Of a stretch of DNA of 64,000 nucleotides, positions 17,537 to 26,610 are shown piece by piece. The position numbers and the translations under genes were made by a program. The DNA is from Alkalinema pantanalense (lineage in GTDB: Bacteria; Cyanobacteriota; Cyanobacteriia; Leptolyngbyales; Leptolyngbyaceae), in NCBI RefSeq assembly GCF_050753345.1, contig NZ_JBLZFX010000017.1:1-64000 (forward strand). Direction: 5' to 3'. Positions within the stretch are counted from its first letter, which is position 1. Each line of letters opens with the position of its first letter. Below the pieces are notes generated by a model that did no database searches, was not told where the DNA came from, and was given only the letters and a program-made list of their open reading frames with translations.

Positions 17537-18292
17537 GTGACTGTGAGTGTTCTAACGATTTTGGTGCCCCAGGGGGCAGAGTATCAAGCGGTGTGCCGAG
17601 GGCTGGAATCCCAGCGCATTGCCAATCGATCGCCGCAGGTCTTTCTTCAAGAATCGCCCCCAGCCTTACCTCAGGTTTTAGCAATCCCGGCGGGCTTGTC
17701 GCCCGTTCAGCGCTGGCTGGAACAGTTGGTACGCAAGCAAACTCCGTTGCCATCGGCGGTGCTGGTGCTGGGGCTGTGCGGTGCCCTGCACGATCGGGGG
17801 GATCAAGCTGCGATCGGATCTACCGTGGTCTATCGCGCCTGTCTGGATCCTCAGGGAAAACAGTGGGACTGCGCGGATCTCCGCCAGATTGGGTTAGCGT
17901 CGGATAGGGCTGCTAGTCTGGCATTGCAACCCGCCAAGGGGATCAGCTGCGATCGGGTGATTCACCTCGCCCAGGAAAAGCAGCAGCTCGCCCAGCAGGT
18001 TCAGGCCGACGTGGTGGACATGGAAAATACGGCGATTTTGGAATTTTTTAGCCGCTACAACATTCCGGTGGCGATCGTGCGGGTGATCAGTGACGATGCC
18101 CAGCACGACTTACCTGACCTCTCCCAGGGGTTTGATGACCAAGGCCAATTGCGCCCGTTGGCCCTAGCCCTGGCCATGGTGCAACGCCCGATCGCGGCAG
18201 TGCGACTCATCCGGGGTTCCCTGACGGCTCTGAAAATCCTGGAGCGCTTGAGTGGAGAACTGATACAATCACCCTGTCCATCTCAAGACTGA
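17537..18292 (+). CDS. Phosphorylase-superfamily protein (nucleosidase, HpnG-like)
   Basis: This 251-residue protein has the purine/uridine phosphorylase fold. VLVLGLCGALHD matches the phosphate/ribose-binding loop, VVDMENTAI carries the Met-Glu pair that contacts ribose, and IVRVISDDAQHDLPDL carries the catalytic Asp. Family members include MTA/SAH nucleosidase and HpnG, which removes adenine from adenosylhopane. The ISDDA context and the nearby HpnA-like gene favour an HpnG-like role, but MTA/SAH nucleosidase is not excluded. The start is GTG at 17537 (another GTG lies two codons on). It ends 9 bp before murG, so the two are almost surely co-transcribed. Confidence 0.75.
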   Translation: MTVSVLTILVPQGAEYQAVCRGLESQRIANRSPQVFLQESPPALPQVLAIPAGLSPVQRWLEQLVRKQTPLPSAVLVLGLCGALHDRGDQAAIGSTVVYRACLDPQGKQWDCADLRQIGLASDRAASLALQPAKGISCDRVIHLAQEKQQLAQQVQADVVDMENTAILEFFSRYNIPVAIVRVISDDAQHDLPDLSQGFDDQGQLRPLALALAMVQRPIAAVRLIRGSLTALKILERLSGELIQSPCPSQD

Positions 18293-18301
18293 AGATAAAC
18301 C

Positions 18302-19393
18302 GTGGTGTCTCAATCGTCCCGTCGGCTCTTAGTGGCGGCTAGTGGAACTGGAGGGCATGTGTTTCCCGCCGTTGCGATCGCCGAACAACTTTCGGACTAT
18401 CACATTGAATGGCTGGGGGTGCCCGATCGCTTGGAAGTGCAACTGGTGGGCGATCGCTACCGTTTGCATACCGTGCGGGTGGCGGGCTTCCAGGGCAAGC
18501 CGGGGCTGGGAACGATTAAAACCCTGATTAAGCTGATTCGGGCGATTGGGTCGGTTCGCAAAATTCTGAAACAGGGGAAATTTGACGGTGTGTTCACCAC
18601 CGGGGGGTACATTTCCGCTCCGGCGATTTTAGCGGCCCGAACGTTGGGGCTGCCCGTGGTGCTGCATGAGTCCAATGCGCTACCGGGTAAGGTGACTCGG
18701 TTCTTTGCGCCGCGCTGTACTGCCGTGGCGATCGGTTTCCAAGCGGCGGCTCAGTACCTCAAGGCGAAGACGGTGTACACGGGAACGCCCGTGCGGGCGC
18801 AGTTTCTGGCAGCCCCGGAATCGGTAGATAATTTGGACGATTTGGGCATTCCTGAAAACGTCCCGTTAGTCGTCGTTGTGGGGGGCAGTCAGGGCGCAGT
18901 GGCGGTGAATCGGTTGGTGCGGCAGTGCTGTCCGACTTGGTTCGATCGGGGCATTTGGGTGGTGCACTTGACGGGGGAATCCGATGCAGAAGCCCAAAGT
19001 TTACAGCATCCGCAATATATTGCCCGATCGTTCTATCACAATATGGCGGCTCTATTTCGTCGCGCCAACTTGGCCATCAGTCGGGCGGGGGCGGGAACGC
19101 TCACCGAACTGGCGATCGCGCGTACTCCGTCGATTCTAATTCCCTATCCCTTTGCGGCGGAAGATCACCAAGCCTTTAATGCACGGGTCTTTGTGGAAGC
19201 GGGGGCGGCGGAAATGTTCCGGCAAGAACAACTGATTCCGGAAACCCTACAATCGATCGTTTTGGAATTGCTAGATTCTCCAGATACGTTAAAGAAAATG
19301 GCAACGCAGGCAGAATCACTAGCTGTACCGGATAGTGCAACTCAAGTGGCGGACTTACTGCGTCAGTTAATTGAACGCCATTCCCACAGATAA
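18302..19393 (+). CDS. murG: UDP-GlcNAc:undecaprenyl-PP-MurNAc-pentapeptide GlcNAc transferase
   Basis: MurG makes lipid II by adding GlcNAc to lipid I on the cytoplasmic face of the membrane. The N-terminal loop GTGGHVFPAVA (about residues 16-26), the HESNALPGKVTR loop and VVGGSQGA are classic MurG motifs. The donor-site segment SRAGAGTLTELA with PYPFAAEDHQAFNA is intact. At 363 residues the length is normal. The start is GTG-GTG; either codon could serve. It follows the phosphorylase-like gene by 9 bp and ends before a strong bidirectional terminator. Confidence 0.95.
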   Translation: MVSQSSRRLLVAASGTGGHVFPAVAIAEQLSDYHIEWLGVPDRLEVQLVGDRYRLHTVRVAGFQGKPGLGTIKTLIKLIRAIGSVRKILKQGKFDGVFTTGGYISAPAILAARTLGLPVVLHESNALPGKVTRFFAPRCTAVAIGFQAAAQYLKAKTVYTGTPVRAQFLAAPESVDNLDDLGIPENVPLVVVVGGSQGAVAVNRLVRQCCPTWFDRGIWVVHLTGESDAEAQSLQHPQYIARSFYHNMAALFRRANLAISRAGAGTLTELAIARTPSILIPYPFAAEDHQAFNARVFVEAGAAEMFRQEQLIPETLQSIVLELLDSPDTLKKMATQAESLAVPDSATQVADLLRQLIERHSHR

Positions 19394-19407
19394 ATCATCA
19401 AAAAAGC

Positions 19408-19443
19408 AGGATTGCAATTATTGGTAGGATTGCAATTATTAGC
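19408..19443. repeat. 18 bp tandem duplication 3' of murG
   Basis: AGGATTGCAATTATTGGT is followed directly by AGGATTGCAATTATTAGC. It lies between the murG stop and its terminator. Confidence 0.8.
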
Positions 19444-19453
19444 CCTTAAATAC

Positions 19454-19490
19454 AAAACAGCACGATCGAATCGATCGTGCTGTTTTTCAA
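19454..19490. terminator. Bidirectional terminator between murG and lrtA
   Basis: AAAACAGCACGATCGA (19454-19469) and TCGATCGTGCTGTTTT (19471-19486) are exact complements, flanked by A-rich and T-rich tracts. It can terminate both convergent genes. Confidence 0.85.
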
Positions 19491-19530
19491 CTAACAACCA
19501 GCCATTAACAATCCAGTATCAACAACTCGT

Positions 19531-19564
19531 CATTAAACATGAACCATCATTAAACACTAACCAT
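19531..19564. repeat. 17 bp tandem duplication straddling the lrtA stop codon
   Basis: CATTAAACATGAACCAT (19531-19547) and CATTAAACACTAACCAT (19548-19564) differ at two adjacent bases. The second copy contains the lrtA stop codon (19557-19559) and its last codons. The first copy lies just past the stop. Confidence 0.8.
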
Positions 19565-20225
19565 CCATCGCGGCAACCACATGGCGCATCTCATCAACCG
19601 CAGCATGACCATTCTTTTCATGGCCGTTGGATAAATGGTGGGTATGCCCATTATTCTTTCGGGGCTGAATCACACCATAGCCACCGTGATTGCGTTTATA
19701 AATCACATTGATTTCACTCGTTTCTACATTACAGAACATGTAAAAATCGTGATCAATATTCTCCAATTGCTCAAGGGCATCTTCCATGGTCATGGGGGGC
19801 ATGGCAAAGTATTTCACCCGTACCACATCTGACGGTAAAGCAGGATCTCGATCGAGGTTCAGATCGGTTACTACAGGCTGTTCAGCCAATGCCACAGAGG
19901 TTTTGACCGGTTCCCGGTTGCGTTCCCGGCGTTTTTCTTTGTACTTGCGGAGTTGTCGAGCCAGTTTGTCTGCCACCATGTCAATGCTAGCGTAGAGGTT
20001 CTCGGAACTCTCTTGGGCTCGTACCACATTCGATCCGTTTACAAAAATCGTAACCTCCGCAGTTTGCCTGGGAGTTATCCGGGGGTTCCGTTCGACCGAC
20101 AGATCGACATCCACTTCGGTTAATAGATGGTCAAAATGGGACGCTGCCTTTTCAATCTTCTGATGGACATACTCACGAATCGCATCCGTAATATCGATAT
20201 TTTTGCCCTGGATAACAAGCTTCAT
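19557..20225 (-). CDS. lrtA: Long-form ribosome hibernation promoting factor
   Basis: This protein binds the 30S subunit and drives 100S dimer formation in stress or darkness; the cyanobacterial version is the light-repressed LrtA. Residues 1-105 form the RaiA/HPF domain (MKLVIQGKNIDITDAIREYV, VDVDLSVERNP). A charged linker (KYKEKRRERNRE) follows, then the dimerisation domain (about 145-200) with RVKYFAMPPMTMEDALEQLE and GHDFYMF-like HDFYMFCN. The tail is unusual: Asn/His/Gly-rich (HTHHLSNGHEKNGH). The ATG at 20225 follows GGGGAGGAAGCTCT; longer starts upstream would read through leader sequence. Known lrtA mRNAs have long leaders, and an inverted repeat (TTCTAACA/TGTTAGAA, 20336-20367) lies upstream here. 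Confidence 0.93.
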   Translation of the reverse strand: MKLVIQGKNIDITDAIREYVHQKIEKAASHFDHLLTEVDVDLSVERNPRITPRQTAEVTIFVNGSNVVRAQESSENLYASIDMVADKLARQLRKYKEKRRERNREPVKTSVALAEQPVVTDLNLDRDPALPSDVVRVKYFAMPPMTMEDALEQLENIDHDFYMFCNVETSEINVIYKRNHGGYGVIQPRKNNGHTHHLSNGHEKNGHAAVDEMRHVVAAMDG

Positions 20226-20881
20226 AGAGCTTCCTCCCCTGAAAGGATGGGTTAGTTGAGCATTCAAATAAATTTGTGTAAGCAATACACAAATCACATT
20301 ACACAAATGACATCATACAAACGACATCTATAGCGTTCTAACAAGGTCTGTGACGATGATGTTAGAAAGTATAACGAAAATGTTTCCCGATCGTGGCCTG
20401 ATTTAAATAAAACTGTTGGAAAACGTGGAGTGTTACTTTCCGAATCAAGTCATTTCCCTGAAGTTCTACAGACGTAACCCGATGCTAACACCTTGACTAA
20501 AAAACCCACCACTAGAGCTTTCTCCATCCTGGAGATAGGCTAGGGTGAGTTCATTGGGCGAGTCTCATATGCACAATAGATTTGTAGTGCGAGATGGTTT
20601 TCAAGATGCATCGCTGAATCAGGTTATGTATTTAACCTAACATCTTCCTTGGATCAAAACGATTAGTTTTAAAAGTGTGTTGCATCCTGTGACAATTCTT
20701 GATTTAACTGTCTGGAAAAGCTCGTAAATTCTCCGATGGCAAGTGCTACCTTGGTAAGTTGGGGCCGAAGTCAGTTGGGATGAAGAGCAGTTGCCGTTCA
20801 GGGGACTGGAGCCAGCACAGATGAAAAGAGCATTCACACCTTAAAATAGGTAGGCTAAAGCGTGCTGAAGGGAGAGCAACG
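20226..20881. other. Divergent intergenic region lrtA-hisH
   Basis: This 656 bp region carries the promoters of both genes. It includes the 8 bp inverted repeat at 20336-20343/20360-20367 and a cluster of ACACAAATCACATTACACAAATG-like short repeats at about 20285-20310 near the lrtA start. I see no credible coding sequence. Confidence 0.5.
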
Positions 20882-21523
20882 ATGGCCACCATTGCCGTAA
20901 TTGACTATGACGCAGGAAATCTCCACTCGGCCTGCAAAGGATTAGAAGCGGCGGGTGCTTCTCCCCAGGTGACGGATTCTGCTACGGAACTGGAAAAGGC
21001 AGATGCGATCGTGCTGCCGGGGGTGGGGTCTTGGGATCCGACGGTGCAGGGGATTCGATCGCGGGGGTTGGAAGGGCCGATTAAGCAGGCGATCGCGGCG
21101 GGTAAGCCGTTCCTCGGCATTTGCATGGGGTTGCAGGTGTTGTTTGAATCCAGCGAAGAGGGACAGGAGCCGGGGTTAGGCATTGTGCCCGGTACCGTGC
21201 GCCGCTTCCAGCCGGAACCTAGTATTACCATTCCCCACATGGGCTGGAATCGCTTGAGCCTGAATCAGCCGGATTGTCCGCTGTGGCAGGGCATTCCGGA
21301 ACAGTCCTGGATGTATTTTGTCCATTCCTACTATGTGGATCCAGCTGACCCACAGGTGCGAGCCGCGACGATTACCCATGGCACGCAAACGGTGACTGCC
21401 GCGATCGCCACGGGTAACCTAATGGCGGTACAGTTCCACCCGGAAAAATCCTCCGACGCGGGAATGCACCTTCTCGCCAATTTTGTCCAATGGGTGAATT
21501 CGAGACAGGCCGTGGCTGTCTAG
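20882..21523 (+). CDS. hisH: Imidazole glycerol phosphate synthase glutaminase subunit
   Basis: This class I glutamine amidotransferase supplies ammonia to HisF in histidine synthesis. The nucleophile is Cys81 in GICMGLQ, and the His-Glu partners are in QFHPEKSSDAG. The oxyanion segment LPGVGSWDP is present. The length is 213 residues. GGGAGAGCAACG precedes the ATG. It is the first gene of a tight run with rsmD (15 bp) and the GDSL protein; hisF is not in the window. Confidence 0.96.
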   Translation: MATIAVIDYDAGNLHSACKGLEAAGASPQVTDSATELEKADAIVLPGVGSWDPTVQGIRSRGLEGPIKQAIAAGKPFLGICMGLQVLFESSEEGQEPGLGIVPGTVRRFQPEPSITIPHMGWNRLSLNQPDCPLWQGIPEQSWMYFVHSYYVDPADPQVRAATITHGTQTVTAAIATGNLMAVQFHPEKSSDAGMHLLANFVQWVNSRQAVAV

Positions 21524-21538
21524 GGTGGGACAGATTGC

Positions 21539-22120
21539 ATGAGCCTACGAATTTATGGCAATCGGCTGCTGAAAACCTTGCCGGGGCTGGAAACTCGCCC
21601 CACGACGGGCAAAGTGCGGGAGGCGGTGTTTAACGTTTGGCAGGGGACGATTTCCGGCTGTCGCTGGTTAGATCTCTGTGTGGGGAGTGGCGCGATGGGG
21701 GCGGAAGCGCTGTGTCGAGGGGCGGCGCGGGTGGTGGGCATTGAGCAGTTTCCCAAGGCCTGGGCGATCGCCCAGGAAAACTGGCAACGGGTGGCCCAAC
21801 CGGAGCAGCGTTTCCAAATTCTGCGGGGGGATGTGGTGAAGCGTCTGCCTAGTTTGGCGGGGCAACAGTTCGATCACATTTATTTTGATCCACCCTATGA
21901 TGGCAATTTGTATGAACCTGTATTAAGGGCGATCGTAGAATATGACCTTTTGGCACCCCAGGGAGAAATTGCGGCTGAGCATCGGCCAGGGCGTTTGGAC
22001 GTGACGATCCCCGGTTTGGTGTGCTGCCGGGAGAAAAGCTATGGCAATACGGCGGTGACTTTTTTCCGGCGGGAGGGGTCAGAAGAGGCGATCGAAATGG
22101 GCGAGGCTCTGGTACATTAG
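21539..22120 (+). CDS. rsmD: 16S rRNA (guanine(966)-N2)-methyltransferase
   Basis: RsmD methylates G966 of 16S rRNA in the assembling 30S subunit. It opens with RIYGNRLLKTLPGLETRPTT, where family members have GxxRGRxL...TRPT. SAM motif I is WLDLCVGSGAMGAEA, and the catalytic base-flipping motif is DPPY (FDPPYDG). Length is 193 residues. Its 3' end abuts the frame of the next gene, which suggests translational coupling. Confidence 0.93.
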   Translation: MSLRIYGNRLLKTLPGLETRPTTGKVREAVFNVWQGTISGCRWLDLCVGSGAMGAEALCRGAARVVGIEQFPKAWAIAQENWQRVAQPEQRFQILRGDVVKRLPSLAGQQFDHIYFDPPYDGNLYEPVLRAIVEYDLLAPQGEIAAEHRPGRLDVTIPGLVCCREKSYGNTAVTFFRREGSEEAIEMGEALVH

Positions 22121-22149
22121 TGGCCGTTCAACCTTCTGACTTTAAGATC

Positions 22150-23235
22150 ATGATCCAGCCTGCGCAAACTCGGTCAGCCCAAGCTCCCTCTTCCCAAGCT
22201 CCCTCGTCTCAAGTGCCGCAGCAACCAGCCCCACCCCGCAAAGGCGTTCCCCTCTGGGCTGCGCTGTCGATCGCGGTCAATGGCTTGGTGTTACTGGCGG
22301 TGTCATTAGTTGTCTGGAAGCCGCAATTGTTGACTTTGTTACCGCTGCCCCAGCCCAACGTTGCGCCGATCGCTAGCCCGGAGCCAACGGTTGCTCCTAT
22401 GACCGATCCAGCGGAGGCCGGAAATCGGCAACAACTGGGCTATGAGCAGTGGTTGGAAATTTTGCAGAAGGAAGCCAACGCCGTGGCTAAAAAAGCACCC
22501 GATCGCTTGACGGTGTTGCTGGGGGATTCCCTGAGCCTCTGGTTTCCCACGGAGTTGTTGCCGAGCGATCGGACTTGGCTGAACCAAGGGATTTCGGGGG
22601 AGAATTCTGCTGGCTTGCTGAAGCGCTTGAATTTCCTGGATGAAACGAAGCCCCAGACGATTTTTCTGATGGTGGGCGTGAATGATCTGATTAAGGGGGT
22701 TCCGGAGGATCAGGTGGTGGCGAATCTTCGCCAGACGGTGCAAACGCTGAAGGAAAAACATCCCAATAGCGAAATTGTGCTGCAAGCGCTGCTGCCCCAT
22801 GGGGGAGAACGGTCTACGGTGAAGGATCGGGACGCTTTGCTGAAAGTTTCCAATGAGCAAATTTTTAAGCTGAACCAACAGATTGCCGCGATCGCCCAGG
22901 AGGAGCAGGTCTTTTTCCTGAATCTTTATCCCCTGTTTGCGGATGGTGATGGTCTGCTGCGCCAAGACCTCAGCACCGATGGTCTGCATTTGAATCGGGA
23001 AGGCTACAACGTCTGGCGGACGGCGTTAACGGTGTTTAGCCAAACGAAGCTGGCTCAACCGACGATTACGCCTCCCGAGCAGGAGACGGGTGAGGCTTCT
23101 GGTGCGGCGGCTGGGGCAACGGCGGCTAGTCCTGAAGCGGGTGGGCAGACAAGTCCTGAAGCGACCTCGGAAGCGACCAAATCCGTGACGAGCGAATCTA
23201 CTAGTTCTGAATCGAGCGCTCCTGAAGGGCAGTAA
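22150..23235 (+). CDS. Membrane-anchored GDSL/SGNH-family esterase
   Basis: After a Ser/Gln/Pro-rich N-terminus (AQAPSSQAPSSQVPQQ, an in-frame 15 bp duplication) there is one membrane segment (about 38-60). The SGNH hydrolase domain (about 105-300) is external. The nucleophile motif is LLGDSLSLW, block III is GVNDLIKG, and block V is DGLHLNREGY with the catalytic Asp and His. The tail (about 305-361) is Ala/Ser/Thr/Glu-rich and low complexity. The protein could deacylate lipids or cell-envelope glycans. The start is taken at the ATG (22150); a GTG at 22120 would overlap the rsmD stop. It belongs to the hisH-rsmD transcription unit. Confidence 0.85.
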   Translation: MIQPAQTRSAQAPSSQAPSSQVPQQPAPPRKGVPLWAALSIAVNGLVLLAVSLVVWKPQLLTLLPLPQPNVAPIASPEPTVAPMTDPAEAGNRQQLGYEQWLEILQKEANAVAKKAPDRLTVLLGDSLSLWFPTELLPSDRTWLNQGISGENSAGLLKRLNFLDETKPQTIFLMVGVNDLIKGVPEDQVVANLRQTVQTLKEKHPNSEIVLQALLPHGGERSTVKDRDALLKVSNEQIFKLNQQIAAIAQEEQVFFLNLYPLFADGDGLLRQDLSTDGLHLNREGYNVWRTALTVFSQTKLAQPTITPPEQETGEASGAAAGATAASPEAGGQTSPEATSEATKSVTSESTSSESSAPEGQ

Positions 23236-23372
23236 TAGAGACGATCGGGTCTAACTTGGGTAGGAATACCATGGTCTGGGGCGCAGAAGGCTAGGAGAAT
23301 GCCCCAGACCTCCTTTATCATGGGAAAGCATGAAAACCGCAGTGGGGAAACGTTTCTCCGGGGTGAAGAGGA

Positions 23373-24581
23373 ATGGATACAAAAGCTTTTAAACGATCGC
23401 TGAACAATTCTGATAACTATCACCGTAAGGGGTTTGGCCATGGGGAGGAAGTGGCCAGCACCATGGAATCGGAGTACCAAAGTCCGCTGATTCAAGAGAT
23501 TCGGGAGAAGAATTACGTCCTGAAGCGGGGCAATGTGACGATTCGTTTGGCCGAAGCGTTTGGCTTTTGTTGGGGGGTGGAGCGTGCGGTGGCGATGGCC
23601 TATGAAACCCGGACGCATTTCCCGACGGAGCGCATTTGGATTACGAATGAGATTATTCACAATCCTTCGGTGAACCAACGGCTGCGGGAGATGAATGTGG
23701 AATTTATCTCTGTGGAGAATGGCCAAAAGGATTTCTCTGGGGTGCAGGCGGGGGATGTGGTGATTCTGCCTGCGTTTGGGGCGAGTGTGCAGGAAATGCA
23801 ATTGCTCAACGATCGGGGTTGTACGATCGTGGATACGACCTGTCCTTGGGTGTCGAAGGTGTGGAATACGGTGGAGAAGCACAAGAAGGTGCAATACACT
23901 TCGATTATTCACGGGAAGTACAACCATGAGGAAACCGTTGCGACGAGTTCCTTTGCAGGGACTTATTTAATTGTGCTGAATATGGCGCAGGCGGAATATG
24001 TGGCGAATTATATTCTGCACGGTGGCGACAAGGCGGAGTTTATGGCGAAGTTCAGCAAGGCGATGTCGGTGGGATTCGACCCCGATCGGGATTTGCAGCG
24101 GGTGGGAATTGCGAATCAGACGACGATGCTGAAGGGCGAGACGGAGGCGATCGGTAAGTTGCTGGAACGGACGATGATGCAGAAGTACGGGCCAGATAAG
24201 CTGAATGAGCATTTCCAGAGTTTTAATACGATCTGTGATGCGACCCAGGAACGGCAGGATGCGATGTTTGATCTGGTGGAAGACAAGCTGGATCTGATGG
24301 TGGTGATTGGCGGTTATAACTCGTCCAATACGACGCATTTGCAGGAAATTGCGGTGGAACGGGAGATTCCGTCCTATCACATTGATAGTGCCGAGCGGAT
24401 TTTGTCCAACAATCGGTTGGAGCATAAGCCGTTGGGGCAGGAGTTGATGTTACAGGAGAACTGGTTGCCGGAGGGTGACATCGTTGTGGGGATTACTTCG
24501 GGAGCTTCGACACCGGATAAGGTGGTGGAAGAGGTGATCGAAAAAATCTTCGCGCAAAAGTTGGAATTGGTTGCCAGCTAG
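23373..24581 (+). CDS. ispH: 4-hydroxy-3-methylbut-2-enyl diphosphate reductase
   Basis: IspH carries out the last MEP-pathway step, making IPP and DMAPP with a [4Fe-4S] cluster. The three cluster cysteines are visible in GFCWGVERA, TTCPWVSKV and TICDATQERQ. At 402 residues with an N-terminal extension it is the cyanobacterial/plastid type, not the shorter E. coli type. GGTGAAGAGGA lies just upstream of the ATG. It feeds carotenoid and hopanoid synthesis, represented here by crtW and hpnA-like genes. Confidence 0.97.
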   Translation: MDTKAFKRSLNNSDNYHRKGFGHGEEVASTMESEYQSPLIQEIREKNYVLKRGNVTIRLAEAFGFCWGVERAVAMAYETRTHFPTERIWITNEIIHNPSVNQRLREMNVEFISVENGQKDFSGVQAGDVVILPAFGASVQEMQLLNDRGCTIVDTTCPWVSKVWNTVEKHKKVQYTSIIHGKYNHEETVATSSFAGTYLIVLNMAQAEYVANYILHGGDKAEFMAKFSKAMSVGFDPDRDLQRVGIANQTTMLKGETEAIGKLLERTMMQKYGPDKLNEHFQSFNTICDATQERQDAMFDLVEDKLDLMVVIGGYNSSNTTHLQEIAVEREIPSYHIDSAERILSNNRLEHKPLGQELMLQENWLPEGDIVVGITSGASTPDKVVEEVIEKIFAQKLELVAS

Positions 24582-24954
24582 TTATCGAAAATCTCGTCGA
24601 TCGCGTGGATTCGATCCCCCTAAATCCCCCTTAATAAGGGGGACTTTGACTAAATACTTCGATATTCCCCCTCTTTTCTGGTGTTGGTCATCTCTAGCGC
24701 AGGAATTGAGGGGGAATCATCATTAAGACTAGTGTTTGCGAGTTCCTAGATAACAAGTATGCATTTGTCGAGCCTGCGGCATCCTGAGGGAAAACTAAAG
24801 TTTATAGATTTCATCCTACAGGCTTTCTTCAAAGACCAAGATTCAACTTGGAGAAGTTAGCAACGCTAATTATCCTGACAAGAATTCAGAATAGTCTCTG
24901 GTTACAGGATATTTATGCTCAGGAGTTCTAGTGATTAACCCTTTTGGAGTTGTT
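24582..24954. other. Intergenic region with C-rich palindromic repeat
   Basis: A palindrome TCCCCC-TTAATAA-GGGGGA lies at 24625-24643, of the kind that is dispersed widely in cyanobacterial genomes and may help end ispH transcription. The remainder is AT-rich leader for the next gene. No other coding signal is seen. Confidence 0.5.
24625..24643. repeat. C/G palindrome downstream of ispH
   Basis: TCCCCC and GGGGGA arms flank TTAATAA. This form is common between cyanobacterial genes. It could act as an mRNA 3' end structure. Confidence 0.5.
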
Positions 24955-25368
24955 ATGCTACGCATATTTTTAGCAGTTAGTGTACTTGCAGCCAGTCTCA
25001 CTTTCTCTGCGATTGCCCAGGCAAAGCCCTATGGTGCAGAATGTCGGTTTGAGTCAGATAATCAAACGATTAATGATGATAAATGCGATGTGGTATTCGA
25101 AGGCAGTCTAGATGAACAGTACGGAACTAGAACCTTTGTTCCTCAAAAGGCGACCATTACGTGGTTTGATGGCGTAAAGACACAAATTACCTTCCAGGAA
25201 ATAACAGAGTTCAACAATGGTGTTCGATCGGGCACTGCACTCATTGATGGTTATTCTTACGAATTTGTGGCCTTTGGTTCTGGAGGTTATGGTTTCAAGC
25301 GGTATGATCCTGAGACTGGCAAAACTCGGTCAATCCAGTTAAGTAAGTGGACAGGACGCTATAAATAG
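24955..25368 (+). CDS. Small secreted hypothetical protein
   Basis: This 137-residue protein has a clear signal peptide (MLRIFLAVSVLAASLTFSAI, then AQAKP with an A-x-A cleavage site). The mature protein of about 113 residues is predicted to be rich in beta strands, with two Cys near its N-terminus (ECRFESDNQTINDDKCDV) that could pair. I recognise no family. Two starts have good ribosome binding sites: GTG at 24931 (AGGAG) and ATG at 24955 (GGAG). The latter gives the better signal peptide. Confidence 0.7.
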   Translation: MLRIFLAVSVLAASLTFSAIAQAKPYGAECRFESDNQTINDDKCDVVFEGSLDEQYGTRTFVPQKATITWFDGVKTQITFQEITEFNNGVRSGTALIDGYSYEFVAFGSGGYGFKRYDPETGKTRSIQLSKWTGRYK

Positions 25369-25597
25369 CCAACTTTCAGGAATTCTACTCAATCCATTGC
25401 AAGCTGCATAAGTATTTCAGATGTGGATTTATGAATCCAACAAGATCTGTAAACCAAATATCTACCTGAATTCTGAAAAATGACAAAATACAGGGGTTTT
25501 TCAGGAAGTTCTAGAGAATTGCTGTATTGAGAACTAAGCCAGGGTGATACGACGCTAAACCAGTTGGCACAATTTTGCTGATTTCCCGGAGATGATG

Positions 25598-26146
25598 ATG
25601 AGTTTGATTAAACGTAGTGTGATTGGATTGCTGGGTTTGGGTTTGGTGATGGTGAATGCGTTGCCTGGGATGGCTCGGCCTGCTTCGATCGATAGTGAAG
25701 GTTGGGGCGCGATGGTTCGATCAGGGCCTTCGCTTAAAACGAGGTCGCTCGATAGCTTGCCCCATGGAACGCCTGTGGAAGTTCTAAGAATTACAACTAG
25801 CCCAGACAGTGGTTTGTATTGGTATTATTTACGATCGACGGGTAAATTACGAACCGAAGGCTGGGTTGCTGGTGAATTAGTAAGTTTTAAGTCTAGTAAT
25901 CAAACCTATGGCACCCTGGCTGGATCTCCGGATGATGTGATTAATATTCGATCGGCTCCTAGTTTGAAGGGGAATGTGGTTCATACTGGGGTTGTGGGGG
26001 ATTTGGTAACGGTGGGTCGATCGTCGCGGGATGCGGGCTATCGTTGGTATTACATTACCTATCCCAATGGCTCGAAGGGTTGGGTGCGGGAGGATTTGAT
26101 TTCGGTGTGGCCTCAGGGTTGTATTATCACCTGTCCGGCTAATTAA
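25598..26146 (+). CDS. Exported protein with two SH3b domains
   Basis: After a signal peptide (about 1-28, IGLLGLGLVMVNALPGMA) there are two bacterial SH3 domains, at about residues 34-95 and 105-175. Each has the characteristic V/I-R-SGPSLKT or NIRSAPSLKG start and ends in GWV (EGWVAGELV, KGWVREDLI). Such modules bind peptidoglycan peptides or target envelope enzymes. No catalytic domain is attached, so it may be an adaptor. Three ATGs occur in tandem; the third (25598) is best spaced from GGAG. Cys near the C-terminus (GCIITCPAN) may form a disulfide. Confidence 0.8.
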   Translation: MSLIKRSVIGLLGLGLVMVNALPGMARPASIDSEGWGAMVRSGPSLKTRSLDSLPHGTPVEVLRITTSPDSGLYWYYLRSTGKLRTEGWVAGELVSFKSSNQTYGTLAGSPDDVINIRSAPSLKGNVVHTGVVGDLVTVGRSSRDAGYRWYYITYPNGSKGWVREDLISVWPQGCIITCPAN

Positions 26147-26610
26147 ATATGAGTTCGATGAATTCGTGGTGTGGCTCGATCGTCGGGGCTGCTGCGCAGC
26201 GAAGATCGGGGAACTTCTCCCCGCCCCCCTGCGTTGTCAGGGGACTCTACTCCCCCGACACCCCCCGAAAGTGTACTCTCCGTCCCAGTACGGGGGATTT
26301 GTGAGGGACAGTTTTATTTGTCAAACTTAGATTATTCCAATAAATAGCTATTGATCTCAATCTACATCACTGGGATTAATGGCTATTTTTATGATAAATA
26401 CAATTTGAAATAAGATTTATTTTTGTGGTTTATGTGGTGTTTTTGGAATAAATAATTTGTCTGTTAGTTACGTTAAGTGCAATGCTGTGAAGGATGCTGA
26501 GTTGATTCTAAATAAGCTGTGAGTTGTATACGACGATCGGTGCTTTTTTATTTTTAGCTGTGAGTAGTGTGTTGCTAAGTGTTACGGGGTTGCAACTTTT
26601 TGAAATATAG
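26147..26610. other. Intergenic spacer with C-rich patch
   Basis: Positions 26215-26300 are C-rich with several CCCCC and GGGGG runs, resembling the dispersed palindromes of cyanobacteria. From 26330 on the DNA is AT-rich. No ORF with a ribosome binding site is seen. Confidence 0.4.
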
